64,000 nucleotides of DNA from Alnus glutinosa. Taxonomy: Eukaryota; Streptophyta; Magnoliopsida; Fagales; Betulaceae. Position numbers and translations under genes: made by a program. Positions 21,835 to 33,512 of this stretch are shown here, piece after piece. How positions within the stretch are numbered: position 1 is the first letter of the stretch; each line of letters opens with the position of its first letter. The stretch lies in contig NC_084899.1 in assembly GCF_958979055.1 (NCBI RefSeq), forward strand, positions 818,501 through 882,500, read 5' to 3'. Below the pieces are notes generated by a model, which saw only the letters and a program-made list of their open reading frames with translations, did no database searches and had not been told where the DNA came from.

Positions 21835-23610
21835 TCAGAGACGCCGGGATCTTGAACCTGACATAAACGTATGGAACTTCTGATTCACCTCCACCAAACT
21901 AATACCAGGTATCTTTTTCAACTCTTTAACCTTCATCAGGTTTTTCCACCGCACTACGTCTTCCCATCTACCAGCTTCAGCATATATATTTGACATAAGG
22001 ACATAGAAGGCAACAGTTCTGGGGTCCAACCGAAGCAGCCTGTCTGCCACAAGCTCAGCTAGCTCCACGTTGCTGTGAATTCTGCAAGCACCCAGCAAAG
22101 CTCCCCAAACACATACATCTGGCTCAATTGGCATCCTCTCAATAAATTCATAAGCCTCTTTCAAGCAACCGGCTCGACCAAGAAGATCAACCATAGAAGC
22201 ACATTGTTCTACACCAGGCACGATTGAGTACTCTTTTATCATGCTCTCAAAATGCTTCCTCCCTTCTTCTACTAGACCTGAATGCCTACAAGCAGTCAAA
22301 ACCGCAGTGAAAGTGAAGCTATTTGGTGTAATTCCCTCTTCTTTCATTTTGGAAAAGAGCCTGAGAGCATCATACCCGTGGCCGTTAGATGCACAAGCCC
22401 CTATTATTGAACTCCAGGACACAACACTTGTATGAGGCAGTCTCTCGAAAACATCCTTGGCCAAATCTATGTTCCCGCACTTTGCATACATATCAATAAG
22501 AGCATTTGTTATTGAAAAATGGGTTTCAAAACCTTTTCTTTTAACCAGCTCATGTAACCATTTTCCAGTATTCAATGCTCCCAAACTAGCAGAGGCTGTA
22601 ATAACACTGACCATTGTGATATGGTCATACTCTACCCTTTCATTTAGCATCCTGCGGAAGAGCTTTATCGCATTCATCCCATAATTATTCTGTTCATATG
22701 CGGCAATCATTGCATTCCATGAGACCAGATTTCTTACCACCATCCTGTCAAACAGAGATCTGGCAGTATCAACATTTCCACACTTACCATAAAATGCAAT
22801 CAAAGCATTCATCAGTGAAATATCTGAGTCCACTCCCACTTTGACTCCATGACCATGAATCAACTTTCCTAAACCCCAAAATTCTAAACCCGCACATGCA
22901 GGAAGAATGCTCACAAGCGTAACTGCATTTGGCTGAGTCCCTGAGGCCACCATCTCCCTGAAAACACCCAACCCTTCCTTAAAAAGCCCATTTTGCACAT
23001 AACCCGCTATCATCGCTGTCCAAGAAACAATGTTCCTCACAACCATTTCACCAAAAACAATCTCCGAATTCGAAGTCTCCCCACTTTGAGCATACATACT
23101 GATCAAAGAACTCTGAACAAAGACATCTGAATCAAACCCATTCTTAATTATGTTACAGTGCACTTCTTTTCCTTCCGTCAAAGCCGAGAGCACCCCGCAA
23201 GACCTAACCACAAACGGGAAGGTATAATTATCGGGTAACAATCCCGTCTGATGCATGGTTCTGTAAAGAGCTATGGCTTCTTGGCAAGGACCCAGATCAG
23301 CATAACCTCTAATCAAAGTGTTCCAAAGAAATACATCCCTTTCGTTCATTCTGTCGAACAGTTTTCGTGCGTAGCCCATGGTGGAGGCCAAGGTGGAGGC
23401 CAAAGCAACGAGCTTGGTGGAGAGGAGTAGGTTTCGGTGCGACCCATTTGTGACGATCAGAGCATGGACGCGTTTGAGGTCTGATAGATAGGAACAAGAA
23501 TTCAAAAGGTAGTTTAAAGGGAGGGAGTGATAGCTGGCACGGAAATGCAATGGGACAGAGGCAATGGGTTCGATTTTCCTCAAGATTGTACGGACATATT
23601 TGGCCGACAT
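21835..23610 (-). CDS. PLS-class pentatricopeptide repeat protein with E-type C-terminus
   Basis: An intronless 591-residue frame, as is usual for this family. The N-terminus (MSAKYVRTILRKIEP) is Arg/Lys-rich and amphipathic, pointing to mitochondria. Tandem repeats run from about residue 60 to 480, with hallmark pieces such as DVFLWNTLIRGYADLG, NIVSWTAMIAGYVQNG, NLVSWNAMIAAYEQN and SVVSWSSIIGACASNG alternating with L/S-type units (NALIDMYAKCGNIDLA). The E region follows (VWGALLGACRIHSNVELAE, then YVLMSNIYAEAGRWEDV, KKIPGISLVEVNQKFHTF). The protein stops soon after and has no DYW deaminase domain. Such proteins bind organellar RNA site-specifically, often for C-to-U editing with a DYW partner; the target here is unknown. 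Confidence 0.93.
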   Translation of the reverse strand: MSAKYVRTILRKIEPIASVPLHFRASYHSLPLNYLLNSCSYLSDLKRVHALIVTNGSHRNLLLSTKLVALASTLASTMGYARKLFDRMNERDVFLWNTLIRGYADLGPCQEAIALYRTMHQTGLLPDNYTFPFVVRSCGVLSALTEGKEVHCNIIKNGFDSDVFVQSSLISMYAQSGETSNSEIVFGEMVVRNIVSWTAMIAGYVQNGLFKEGLGVFREMVASGTQPNAVTLVSILPACAGLEFWGLGKLIHGHGVKVGVDSDISLMNALIAFYGKCGNVDTARSLFDRMVVRNLVSWNAMIAAYEQNNYGMNAIKLFRRMLNERVEYDHITMVSVITASASLGALNTGKWLHELVKRKGFETHFSITNALIDMYAKCGNIDLAKDVFERLPHTSVVSWSSIIGACASNGHGYDALRLFSKMKEEGITPNSFTFTAVLTACRHSGLVEEGRKHFESMIKEYSIVPGVEQCASMVDLLGRAGCLKEAYEFIERMPIEPDVCVWGALLGACRIHSNVELAELVADRLLRLDPRTVAFYVLMSNIYAEAGRWEDVVRWKNLMKVKELKKIPGISLVEVNQKFHTFMSGSRSRRL

Positions 23611-23802
23611 GAACTCTTTGACATCCCGCTGGTCCTCCTTGATATATCACCGACTGTTGTTTCTAATTTGGGTGTTTTTTATACAAAGCGGAGGTAAGAT
23701 CCGCCCCAGCAATTTGGTATATATATATATATATATTTTTTGGTCTGACGTGCTTTCCAACATTACTTGTACAAATTGGTAATAATTTAGTCAGCTAATT
23801 GT

Positions 23803-24250
23803 TGTAATATCCCCTCTAAACTACATTACCCTTACACTTAGACCCCTCCTTTAATATTTTTATTAAATTCGATGCAAATGGGTCCCGTACTATACACGTG
23901 ACTCAAATTACTAAAATATCCTACATAGAAAAAAAAAAAAAAAAACAAAACACCGTTAATCAATGGGTCTCCTCCAAACCCACACTTGGCTGTGGCTCTT
24001 GGGTTACCTTAAGACCTACGGCTTGGCCATAAGTTTGGAGTCATGGATCTCATATAAACCAGTTAATTATACTTTTTAAGAATTTAAGAGCATAATTGTA
24101 TTTTCACACATATAATAGAGGTATAATAGACATTTTACGTCATGTGTATCGCATGTGCCTTACTGTTGTTGCATTTAACAAAAAAATCTTAATAAAAGGG
24201 AAGCTAAGTTTAAGGGCTATGTAGTTTGGAGGGGGGGATATACATTGCAA
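23803..24250. mobile_element. foldback MITE, long diverged arms
   Basis: The left arm reads ATATCCCCTCTAAACTACAT and the right arm, reversed, ATATCCCCCCCTCCAAACTA. The match continues through CCCTTA(C/A)ACTTAG and on to a TTAAAT(T/G)C segment. The core is AT-rich and noncoding. Confidence 0.6.
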
Positions 24251-24619
24251 TATTTTTAAGTTTGAGGAGATATTACAAATTGAGTTGTCGTTTTGAGGAT
24301 AAGTGTGATTTTCCTAAATGTAAAGATGGTGTTAGGTGCAACAAACAAAAAGTTGATTTTTGAGGATAACATAATGTAAAATTTGTAGAAACTATCAAAT
24401 ATATTTATTGAATAATACTTAAGTTTTCCCTAGTGTCTGCTTTGTTTTGATACATGAAGAACATTGATACGATTTAAGGTATAAAAGGGGAAGCAAGATT
24501 TGAAGGAGATTTTTTGATATAGGAGTGACAATTATTACCAGAGGTGATAGCTAATGGGGGACAATTATTATCCCTAGTGATATGAGTAGGATAGTTAAAG
24601 GTGAGTTTGAATTTTTTCA

Positions 24620-24781
24620 GAGTAATGCTTGTTGTCCAAAAGTGTACTCATTTGTACACAATTCACTTGTATTTATTTATTTTATTATTTTTTTTTTTTT
24701 AAAAAAAAAAGAATTTACTTGACACACCCTTTGTGTACAAAGTGTGTAATGTGTATACTTTATGTACAACAAGCATTACTC
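24620..24781. mobile_element. short MITE with GAGTAATGC termini
   Basis: The ends are GAGTAATGCTTGTTGT and its near-perfect inverse ACAACAAGCATTACTC, with further matches (CAAAAGTGTAC / GTATACTTTATG) inside. It is about 162 bases with a T-run then A-run centre. The target duplication is not clear. Single ends with the same AGTAATGC start occur near 30212 and 37132. Confidence 0.6.
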
Positions 24782-25117
24782 TTTCTCAGAGTAGAGGAGT
24801 TCTTTCAATTAAATTTATTAAATTGACATATATCCTTAAAGTATATGATTTTCATTTAATAAAGCATGTCATTTTTCATAATGAATCTGCCATGCAATAT
24901 CAGAATTCAATCCCATAATGTATATACAAGAATCTTCCTTGCATTCATGCCGCAACTGGAATTAATAAAGAAGTATAACAGTAAACAAAAATGTGATTCT
25001 AATGCTGATCTTTCCACTTTAATTTGACTACATACATACAGTATGATACTGCAATCAATTTACAAGAGCAAATGCAATGCCGCAGGATGCCAATCTCACG
25101 CATTTAATGATGCAAAA

Positions 25118-28100
25118 TTAAGACCAGATAGTAAGAGACATCGGAGAATATTTCAACAGCTGTTGAGGATCAGACACCTTGAGATTTTCCAATATTGAAG
25201 ACAGTTTCAAACCAGTGATTTGTAGGTTTGGATTTGAGTGACCATCCACAAACACGTTTGTTATCTGCAAAGTGCAAACAAAGCACCATTACTTGATATA
25301 CAGCATAAGATCTTATTTCCATACTAAGTAGTATTTTGTAGGTCAATTTCATGCAGCCTACACTTTAGAAGAGGCATTAGATGTTTGCTTTTAAAACGAT
25401 CACTGTTTCAAGAATAGACATAATTCTGATCATGATATTGAAAATTTACTAGGAGGAGAGTCTGACAAGGGATACAAACCTGAGTGCATCCAAAAGCTTT
25501 GAGCACCCTCAGTGATAAACAACCATCCACAATCAAACCGAAATCCTCTTCTGTTAAATTCCGGCACCAAGACAGATCCAAGTTTATCAACTTTTTTAAG
25601 CGTGTAGCAAGTGACATGGCTGTCTTGTGGCCAACCTGGAAAATGTCGCATGTCATTAACAAAGAAAGAATTAATCATCAATCATCTAAAGGATTAACTA
25701 GGCCTGATCCCAGCAGACCCTTCAACCCAAGGACTAGTACTATACATAAAAAATGAGCGAATTTGTTAGCCCAAAAGTGATCAGGAACTGGCATACAAGC
25801 AGAATATACAGGTAGATGTTGCATTCTTGCAACGCGAGGCTATGGCTAAAAGTGTCTGATGCAATTTTAAGTAGCAATGAGGTGAAAAAAAAAAAAAAAA
25901 AACTTTTAGACAAACATTACTTATAGAGAGAGAGGGATTATCAAGGTACCTTGGTCAAATTATTTAGGGAGAGTTCTTTTAGGGACTCTCCAGAGGTTTC
26001 CAGATAGGCTGCAATAGCTTCATCACTGACATGCATGAAAGGAAGTTCAATTAGTTTCTTTCACTTGGAGAATGCCAAAACTGTGTTGCAGTAAGCATCT
26101 GAAAGTGAAATCATAAGCAAACTAGAAATACTTCGAAGTTATCCATGTCTGCAGAGAAGGATTCCTCTGACAAATAAAAATCTTGAGACAAAACAGGGGT
26201 GTAAAGTCAAAATCCATCACCAGGGTCTTTCTCATATAATTTTGGACAAATTATAGATCCACCAAAACGATGTAAACCATTCATCAGTAATTTTCAGGGA
26301 TTCCTTTGATTCATCCAAACAATATGATACTACGAAGTAAAAGTGTCACCACTAAAGTGCTCCTTCTCTAAAGTTCACTACTATTTTACTCCCATATAAT
26401 AATCTAGGGTGGGCAACATGAATCCCATTTGAGGGGGGGAAAAAGCAATCCAATGTGATAACTTACTATTTTCTACTGTGGAGGAATATAAAAATATAGA
26501 CCAAATCAATTTATCATGGCAAAAACCTGAATGAATTACGACCAAGTTTCAGTGTTTGAATTGCTCGACAACCATTAGCGAGATATCCCACAGCAGAGTC
26601 TGTCAATTTGCACAAGTTAACAAGGTCAAGTCGGCATAATCCAGAACAAGTTTCAGCAATAACTTTCAAGGAAGTATCAGTCAATTTCCTGCACCAGATT
26701 TAAAACAGCTAGCATGATTAAATGTGCTCAAGTTCTTATGCAAGAAAAGTTCTAAGAATAAAGATAAAAGCATTTAATAGACAAATTACTTAAAGAAACT
26801 TACACACAATCAGATAAAACAAGCTCCTTCATATTGTGACCACGTGCAATAATAAATTCCCTAATAAAATCATCACAAACAGTTTGAATGCCTGCTAATG
26901 AAAACACTTCTAAATGTCTTAGCTTCTGCAATTGTGGCAGAATAAGCATAGCATCAATGTTTTGGCAATCATCAATGTACAATTCTTTCAGACTTGATTC
27001 CAGTGAGTCAGCCAATGTTTTGATACTACTGGAGGTGAGAAGTGAACACTGGCTAAGATTTATAGATCTTAGTGCAGGGGCAGAAGAAATAAGTGCACTT
27101 ATCCCAACATCGGAAAGCCGGAATGCACCAGTGAGGGATAGAATAGCTAGTTCTGGTAAGCATTTTGGTGACCGAGCTAAGCTAGCTTGTAATACATTAT
27201 CAGGAAAACAGCGCCCACACTGATCAAGTTGTAATACCTGATTCAACAAAATGAATTGAAACAAGTTTAGCTTATCCAGAAAATATAAGTCAGCAGGAGA
27301 TAAAAGGCTCCTCTAGTCTACTCTCCATACGCATAGAAATGATCACCTGTACAATTGATAAACAATAATGTTGGCCTTTCATGAAAAGGATCCTTGTGTT
27401 TGAAGCAAAACTATTTTCTCAATGACAAATGCATAAGAGATGTTAAAGTTCCACTGATAGGCCCAAATATATGCCACAGGTGGTTAGAGATGCTTGAAAA
27501 TCAAGTCAATGAAGCTCTGATTTCTTCCAACAAGCATAGAGTCAAAGAAAATGTGATTATCAGCAAATGATGTCTCCAATGCAGGTAACGTATAAAAAAT
27601 TTCAGGGAAAGTTAGCTCAGAGATTTGTCTAGCTTTATGGTTTCTGTAGCAATACGCCTGTGCGTTGCCAAAAGTTCTAATAAGAACTCTTGTCAGTCTA
27701 TTTCAAATATACTGGTGTAATTGACACAAAATCAAGTAATGCCCTTTTTGAGACATAAGAGAAGCACTGTCATGTTGTCCTATGTAAGCAGACTATATCT
27801 CAAATAAATAAAACAAAACAGACTGTATCTCATATAGTCATATACCAGTGACAGAATATTTGCTACAATGATTGTCGTCCATGAACTGCTAATGCTTAGA
27901 AAAAAAATAAAAAAATAAAATAAAATTTGTATTGCATACATTTCGCTTCAGAAACTGATGAAGGACCAGCAGATAAGACATCTTATATCACTTGCATGTC
28001 ATGTCAAAGACAGCTTGAGAGAGCCTTAGTCTATGGTAATCTTAGTGTACTCATCCAGTTAAGTGCCTAAAGGAAATCTAAACTATCAATTTATGAATCA

Positions 28101-29768
28101 ATCACAACCAATTGGATCATCAATGTTTTTTCTAACCAAATCTCACGTTCAGAAATCTACTAGTGTCCAATAAAATTCTATTACAATTTCCTCGGCCATA
28201 ATTGAGCAAACATCAAGTGAACTTTTTATCTTCAAGCGCTTTAGCCAGAAGCCATTCTATTTAAATGATTATCAGAAGCCCTATGAACTTTAAGAGCATA
28301 ACATTTAGTTATTTGGAGCTGTTACATAAACAAAAAAACATACCATCAGATGTTTTGTGTCGCAATCCTCAAAAGATTTTGTGAATTGTTCCTCTGTTAG
28401 CCATGAACAATCCCTCAAGCGTACCTCTGCAGGGGATCCGCAGACAAGGAGGTCAAAAAAATGAGTGTTCATTCTCCTAGAATCGCATAGCAACTGACTA
28501 AGCCTATGCTTCAGTTCATCTGGGACACCGTCAAGTGAAGTGATTGCATCAGTATTCTTCACAAGAATTTTCATGCTTAGCTCTAAAAGTGAGGGGACCA
28601 ACGGTTTCGAGCCATGATGATCCTGACTCCTCCTTGGAACCCAATTAACAGTTGTGGACTTATTTTTTATTGAATAAGGAGTCCCCTCACATCCAGCACC
28701 AAGAGACGGGTGGTTTTCGTTAAAAACAGCATATTTCTGTGCATGTTGCCTAGCCGCTTCCCGGAACCGTTGCCCATATTCCCCTCCCTTTGATTCATTC
28801 CCTTTTGTGTTACCCTGCCTTTCATATTGCAACTCTACGTTATTATCAACTCTGAAAAAGCCGTTCACGCCAGCAGTCAGGTCTCTCTCCAAGTTCTCAA
28901 TAGCAACACCCTCTTCACTCACATCACTCACTATTCTTTTACATTGATCTGCCTTATTTTCTGTTCTTCCTTGGCTATCATAAACTGAATTCTCTGCTTC
29001 AGAATCTGAATCAAGTTCTATTACATCAATACCACTCCTCGCTAGATCATCCATGACAAGTTTTCTCTTCTCTCTTTCTTCACTACTTGCTCTCCAACGC
29101 TTGAGACTACCATCCCCGAAAAAACTTGGCTCTTCATCCAATATAACCAAATCCTCTCCATCAAGCTCCTCATCGACCTCCACCAGTTTTCCCTTGCCTT
29201 TCTCTTCTCTGCTACGCCTTTTGCGCTTAACACTGCCTGCTCCATCCCCTCTTGCTACTTCCTTCAACATCTTCCCACCAACGTCTACACTCCCACTACT
29301 GATCAACAATATCTTCTCACCTTCTTTATCATCGCTGCCTTGACCTCCTTCTTCAAGTTCATCCTCGAACCCGGAGAAACCAACATTCAAGTCCAGCTTT
29401 ATCTTTCCTTTACACTCGTTAGCAGTCGCATAATCTTCACCTCTACTCGGTTCAAATCCCGACGACTCAGTTCCGCTCTGTTTAACTGTCAAAACCCAAA
29501 GCCTATTCTCGTCATTGACCAAGGTACTGTTTGTTTTCAACTGCTTGAAAACGAGACTGGGACTCCTCTGGAACTGGTCAACAGCTCCAGAAGCCGATAT
29601 GACTGCATCTGTGTCTGACATGAGAGCGTCCAGTTCTGGGTTCGCCGGGGAAGATTGGAGGAGAGGGGAGGATGACTCGCAAGTTTGGGCAGGGGTGGAG
29701 GGTTCCATGTTAAACCCTTCTTTCTGGGTTTTACGTGTGACTTCTTCTCCAGGACTCAGGAATCTCAT
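25118..29768 (-). CDS. Rad7/RHP7-like leucine-rich-repeat protein, copy B (downstream tandem copy)
   Basis: Six exons: 29768-28344, 27237-26804, 26688-26527, 26025-25950, 25635-25480 and 25264-25118. They give 799 residues. Exon 1 (475 residues) is a low-complexity charged tail with repeated basic-acidic blocks (KRKRRSREEKGKGKLVE, ELDSDSEAEN). It ends in a conserved helical segment (392-475) with VPSLLELSMKILVKN, LSQLLCDSRRMN and RLRDCSWLTEEQ. Exons 2-6 encode amn1-type leucine-rich repeats (CRLTD, LRSINLSQCSLLTSSS, LDLSWCRNLTEED, LKAFGCTQ). This layout matches plant RHP7-like proteins. Yeast Rad7 works with Rad16 in global-genome nucleotide excision repair and as part of a ubiquitin ligase. 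No canonical F-box is evident. The intron plan equals that of copy A at 30858-35876. Confidence 0.87.
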
Positions 29769-30857
29769 CGTTACTGACCTACTCTTACACAGAGAGAGAG
29801 AGAGAGAATTTCTGTTCGATTAGGTTTTTGCCTCTTTGTGCTTTGGGAGAGCAAACCTAGAGCGAAGTGGGTTCTTACTTGGACAAGAAGAAAAGGCATG
29901 CCACTCACGTCATGTTTAAACAACATAAAGCCCATCGACGACATGTGGTTCCAGTTCCATAATAACACATTATTATGCAAATTAAGTAACAAAATTTATA
30001 AATAAATTTAATTATTTAAGTAATTAACGCGACAAGCATCACATTAATTTTCAAGAAATTTACAATAAATGTTATAATACTCCTAACACCACTATGTCAC
30101 ATTCCACAATTGCAATTGGGTCAATGCATGCAGGTGTTCCGGAAAAAAAAATAAATAAATAAAAGAACTGACCGTGTCATAATTCTCGTCCCTTCAACAT
30201 TAATTTTAGAGTAATGCTATACGACACACAATGTAACATTATCAATGAACCCTTAATTTTTTTTATTTTTTTTTTTAATTATCCCACATTTTTATCTCAA
30301 TGTAACATTATCGTTTTGTAACAGTACTCCCGAGTCTCCACAATAACATTGTGGGTCAAATTCAAAACATGCATTTGTTCGAAAGAGGAGGAAAAAGGTG
30401 GTGTGGGCATCCACAAGTCGCTTATGTGGAACGCAAACTTGAATCGTATCCTAGTGACATCCAGCTCTGCCTTCCATACAGATGGCCATTCGGCCTCCAC
30501 CATCTTGAGGATCTTTAATCTTTAACAGGGGCAAGGCAAACTCACCAATAATAGTCTATGCTTTAAAGAGAGTGAGAGTCATTAGACAATCTCAAAAGTT
30601 AACACAAAATCTATTGACAATCTCCAGTCTACAAAAATTTTTGCAGGTTCAGTTTAGTTAACACTGCTTTCAATTTAAAAAAGCAAGTAATAGGTTTATA
30701 TAGGTACAGGGCAAAAAAAAAAAAACCTTTGAGGATGAGAGGGATTTTCAAGTCATAGATGGTGAAAAGTTTGGGTGCTTGGTTGTATTCTATTTGTTGT
30801 TCCTAGCTGCCGTATGATGTTAATTATAATTATTATGTCTGCTGATCCAAACAGAGA
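29769..30857. other. spacer between the two Rad7-like genes
   Basis: About 1.1 kb separates the stop of copy A and the start of copy B. It begins with an AG run at 29791-29806 in the copy B leader. A MITE-style end (AGAGTAATGCTAT) is near 30210. No gene is seen. Confidence 0.5.
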
Positions 30858-31624
30858 TCAAATTGGAGAAGACACCAAGGAATAACGCAATGGACCTTCT
30901 ACTTCATAATGAGGCACCTGGACATCTTCCAATACTGAAGACATCTTCAAGCCAACAATTTGCACATATGGATTCGAGTGACCATCTAGAAAAACATTCG
31001 TAAGCTGCCAAAAAAAAAGAAGCACCATTACATCTTGAAACCTGTTTTCTGGCAAATTATCTTAAACAAATCCTACAATGTAATGTCTTGAAAATTTCAG
31101 AACAGTCATGAGAGTGGTTAGAAAACTGATCATAATCAAAAAGCTTTGATCCCTCGACCGGAGATGAGTCCAAAAATGGATATACCTGAGTGCATCCAAA
31201 CAGTTTGAGCACTCCCAGGGATAAGCAGTTGTCTACAATCAAACCCACAGCCTCATCTGACAAACCCCGACACCAGGATAGATCTAGAGTATGCAACCTT
31301 CTTGGACGTTTGGCAAGTGATAGGGCTGTGTTGCGGCCAACCTGAATAAAGCCACAGAAGCCCCAAACAGAAATAAGAGAACATCATTGAAATCAATAGA
31401 CCCCTTTGGCCTAAGGGCTGGAATTAAACGAAGAGGCAGGGAGATTATCATAACCTAAATTGGCTGAGTCACCCAGAGCAGAAAATTCAAACACGCATCA
31501 TTCTAACACAAGCAGCAATCATTTTGCTTCATGCAAGCCATATATGAACAGTGTGGTCAATTTTAAGGTATCTTTGTGAGGGTGCCCATGTGTGTGCATG
31601 AGCATTTGGTTGGCGCGCATGTGT

Positions 31625-31668
<44 letters not shown>

Positions 31669-33463
31669 TGTGAGTAAATTACCTTCTTGACATTATTCAG
31701 TGAAAGTTCTTTCAACCACTCTCCAGAGGTTTCCAGGAAGGCAGCAATGGCTTCATCACTGTCATGCATAAGAGATTAGTTAGTGCGCCATTGAAACACC
31801 ATCAAGCCCGAGTTCAGTAAGCATTCCACAACATACATTGCATTAACAGTAAGACAACCTATATCACATCAACTGTACAAGAATAAAAACAGAGCGAACC
31901 AGAAATCATTTAGACAGTTAGAATATAGAAATTATTTAGGTGTCCAAAAGTGCATAATAGACCATGCCCAGTATCTAGCAATAACAAATTCCTGGTGATA
32001 ATGCATTACATTCTACAGTATAACAAAATGAAATTTTTTAACTTTTAACTAAAAAAGTAAATACCTGAATGTATTGCGGCAGAGTTTTAATGTTTGAATT
32101 GCTCGACAGCCATTTGCAAGATATCCTATAGCAGAATCTGTCAATTTGCACAAGTTCCCGACATCGATTGCACATAATCCCGGACAGTTTTCAGCGATGG
32201 ATTTCAAGGAAGAGTCTGTCAGTTTTCTGCACAAAATTGGAACACCCAGCAAATTAAAATAGCAAAGTGACGTAAACATATTCTCTGAAACTGAAGGAAT
32301 GATCATCCCTAAACGCATTAAAGATGATCAAGAAAATTTGCAAAGAGATGTGCTAAAGAGACGTACACACAATCAGTCAAAACAAGCTCCTTCATATTGT
32401 GACCACGAGCAGTGATAAATTCCCTGAGAAAATCATCACAAACATTTTGACTACCTGCTAATGATAATACTTGTAATTGTTTAAGCTTCTTCAATGCTGG
32501 CAGGATAAGAATAGCATCAATGCTTTGACAATCAGTAAGATACAATTCCCTCAGAATTGATCCCAATGAGTCAGCTAAAGTGTCAATACTGGAGGACGTG
32601 AGGAGGGAACACTGACTGAGATTTAAAGATCTTAATGCAGGGGCAGAAGAAACAAGTTTCCCTAGCCCAACATCTGTAAGACGGCATGCACCACTGAGGG
32701 ATAGAGTAGTTAATGCAGGCAAGCTATTTGATGACTGAGCTAAGGTAGAAAGTAACATATAATCTGACATACAGCGTCCACACTGGTCAAGTTGCAGCAC
32801 CTGATTCCACGAAGAAAAAAAATCGAGCTTATCCAAAGTGTTCAAATCACAAGGATGTTTTTTCACTCAAAATTAATATGAACCCATTTTTAATAAACAA
32901 CAACAATGCCTCCCGGTGAGAAGATCATTCTTGTATAAAGCAGTAACATTGCGAAACTAAGTTTGTAATCACCAACTTGTCAAAGCATGCAACCCAAGTT
33001 CCAAAATCATACATTATAAAACAAATTCCCAAAAATAAGCCCATTATTCAGTCCAAAAACTGATTTAGAGCTGTCTATTCACAATTACTTTAGTCAACCT
33101 CAAACGAAGCTTTTGATTTGAGAACAAAATTGAGGAAACAAGGAAAAATAAAACACATCTCAGATGCAAATCAAGAATCAATATTTCCGGGAAGGTAAAT
33201 AAATATCATTGTCTAGCATCATAAGTTTTGTGGCAATACACCAGTATTACGCCAAGAGCACCAATGACTAAGAATTTTGGTCAGTACAATTTACTCATGT
33301 TTTGCATAATGACATACAGACTGATTATTTTTAGCTGTTCCCTGATCTAACAAAAGCATCGGAAAGCATTGGGACCCCATAAGAACAAAACACTTCTCAT
33401 CAACTAGATGAATAAAGTTCACCAATAATGCGTCAACAAACAGATTTATATATACATATACAT

Positions 33464-33512
<49 letters not shown>

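Larger units (their letters stand above)
23611..25117. other. spacer between the PPR gene and the Rad7-like pair
   Basis: It holds the PPR promoter with a TA run at about 23717-23738, a foldback element at 23803-24250, a short MITE at 24620-24781, and AT-rich DNA. No gene is seen. Confidence 0.5.
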
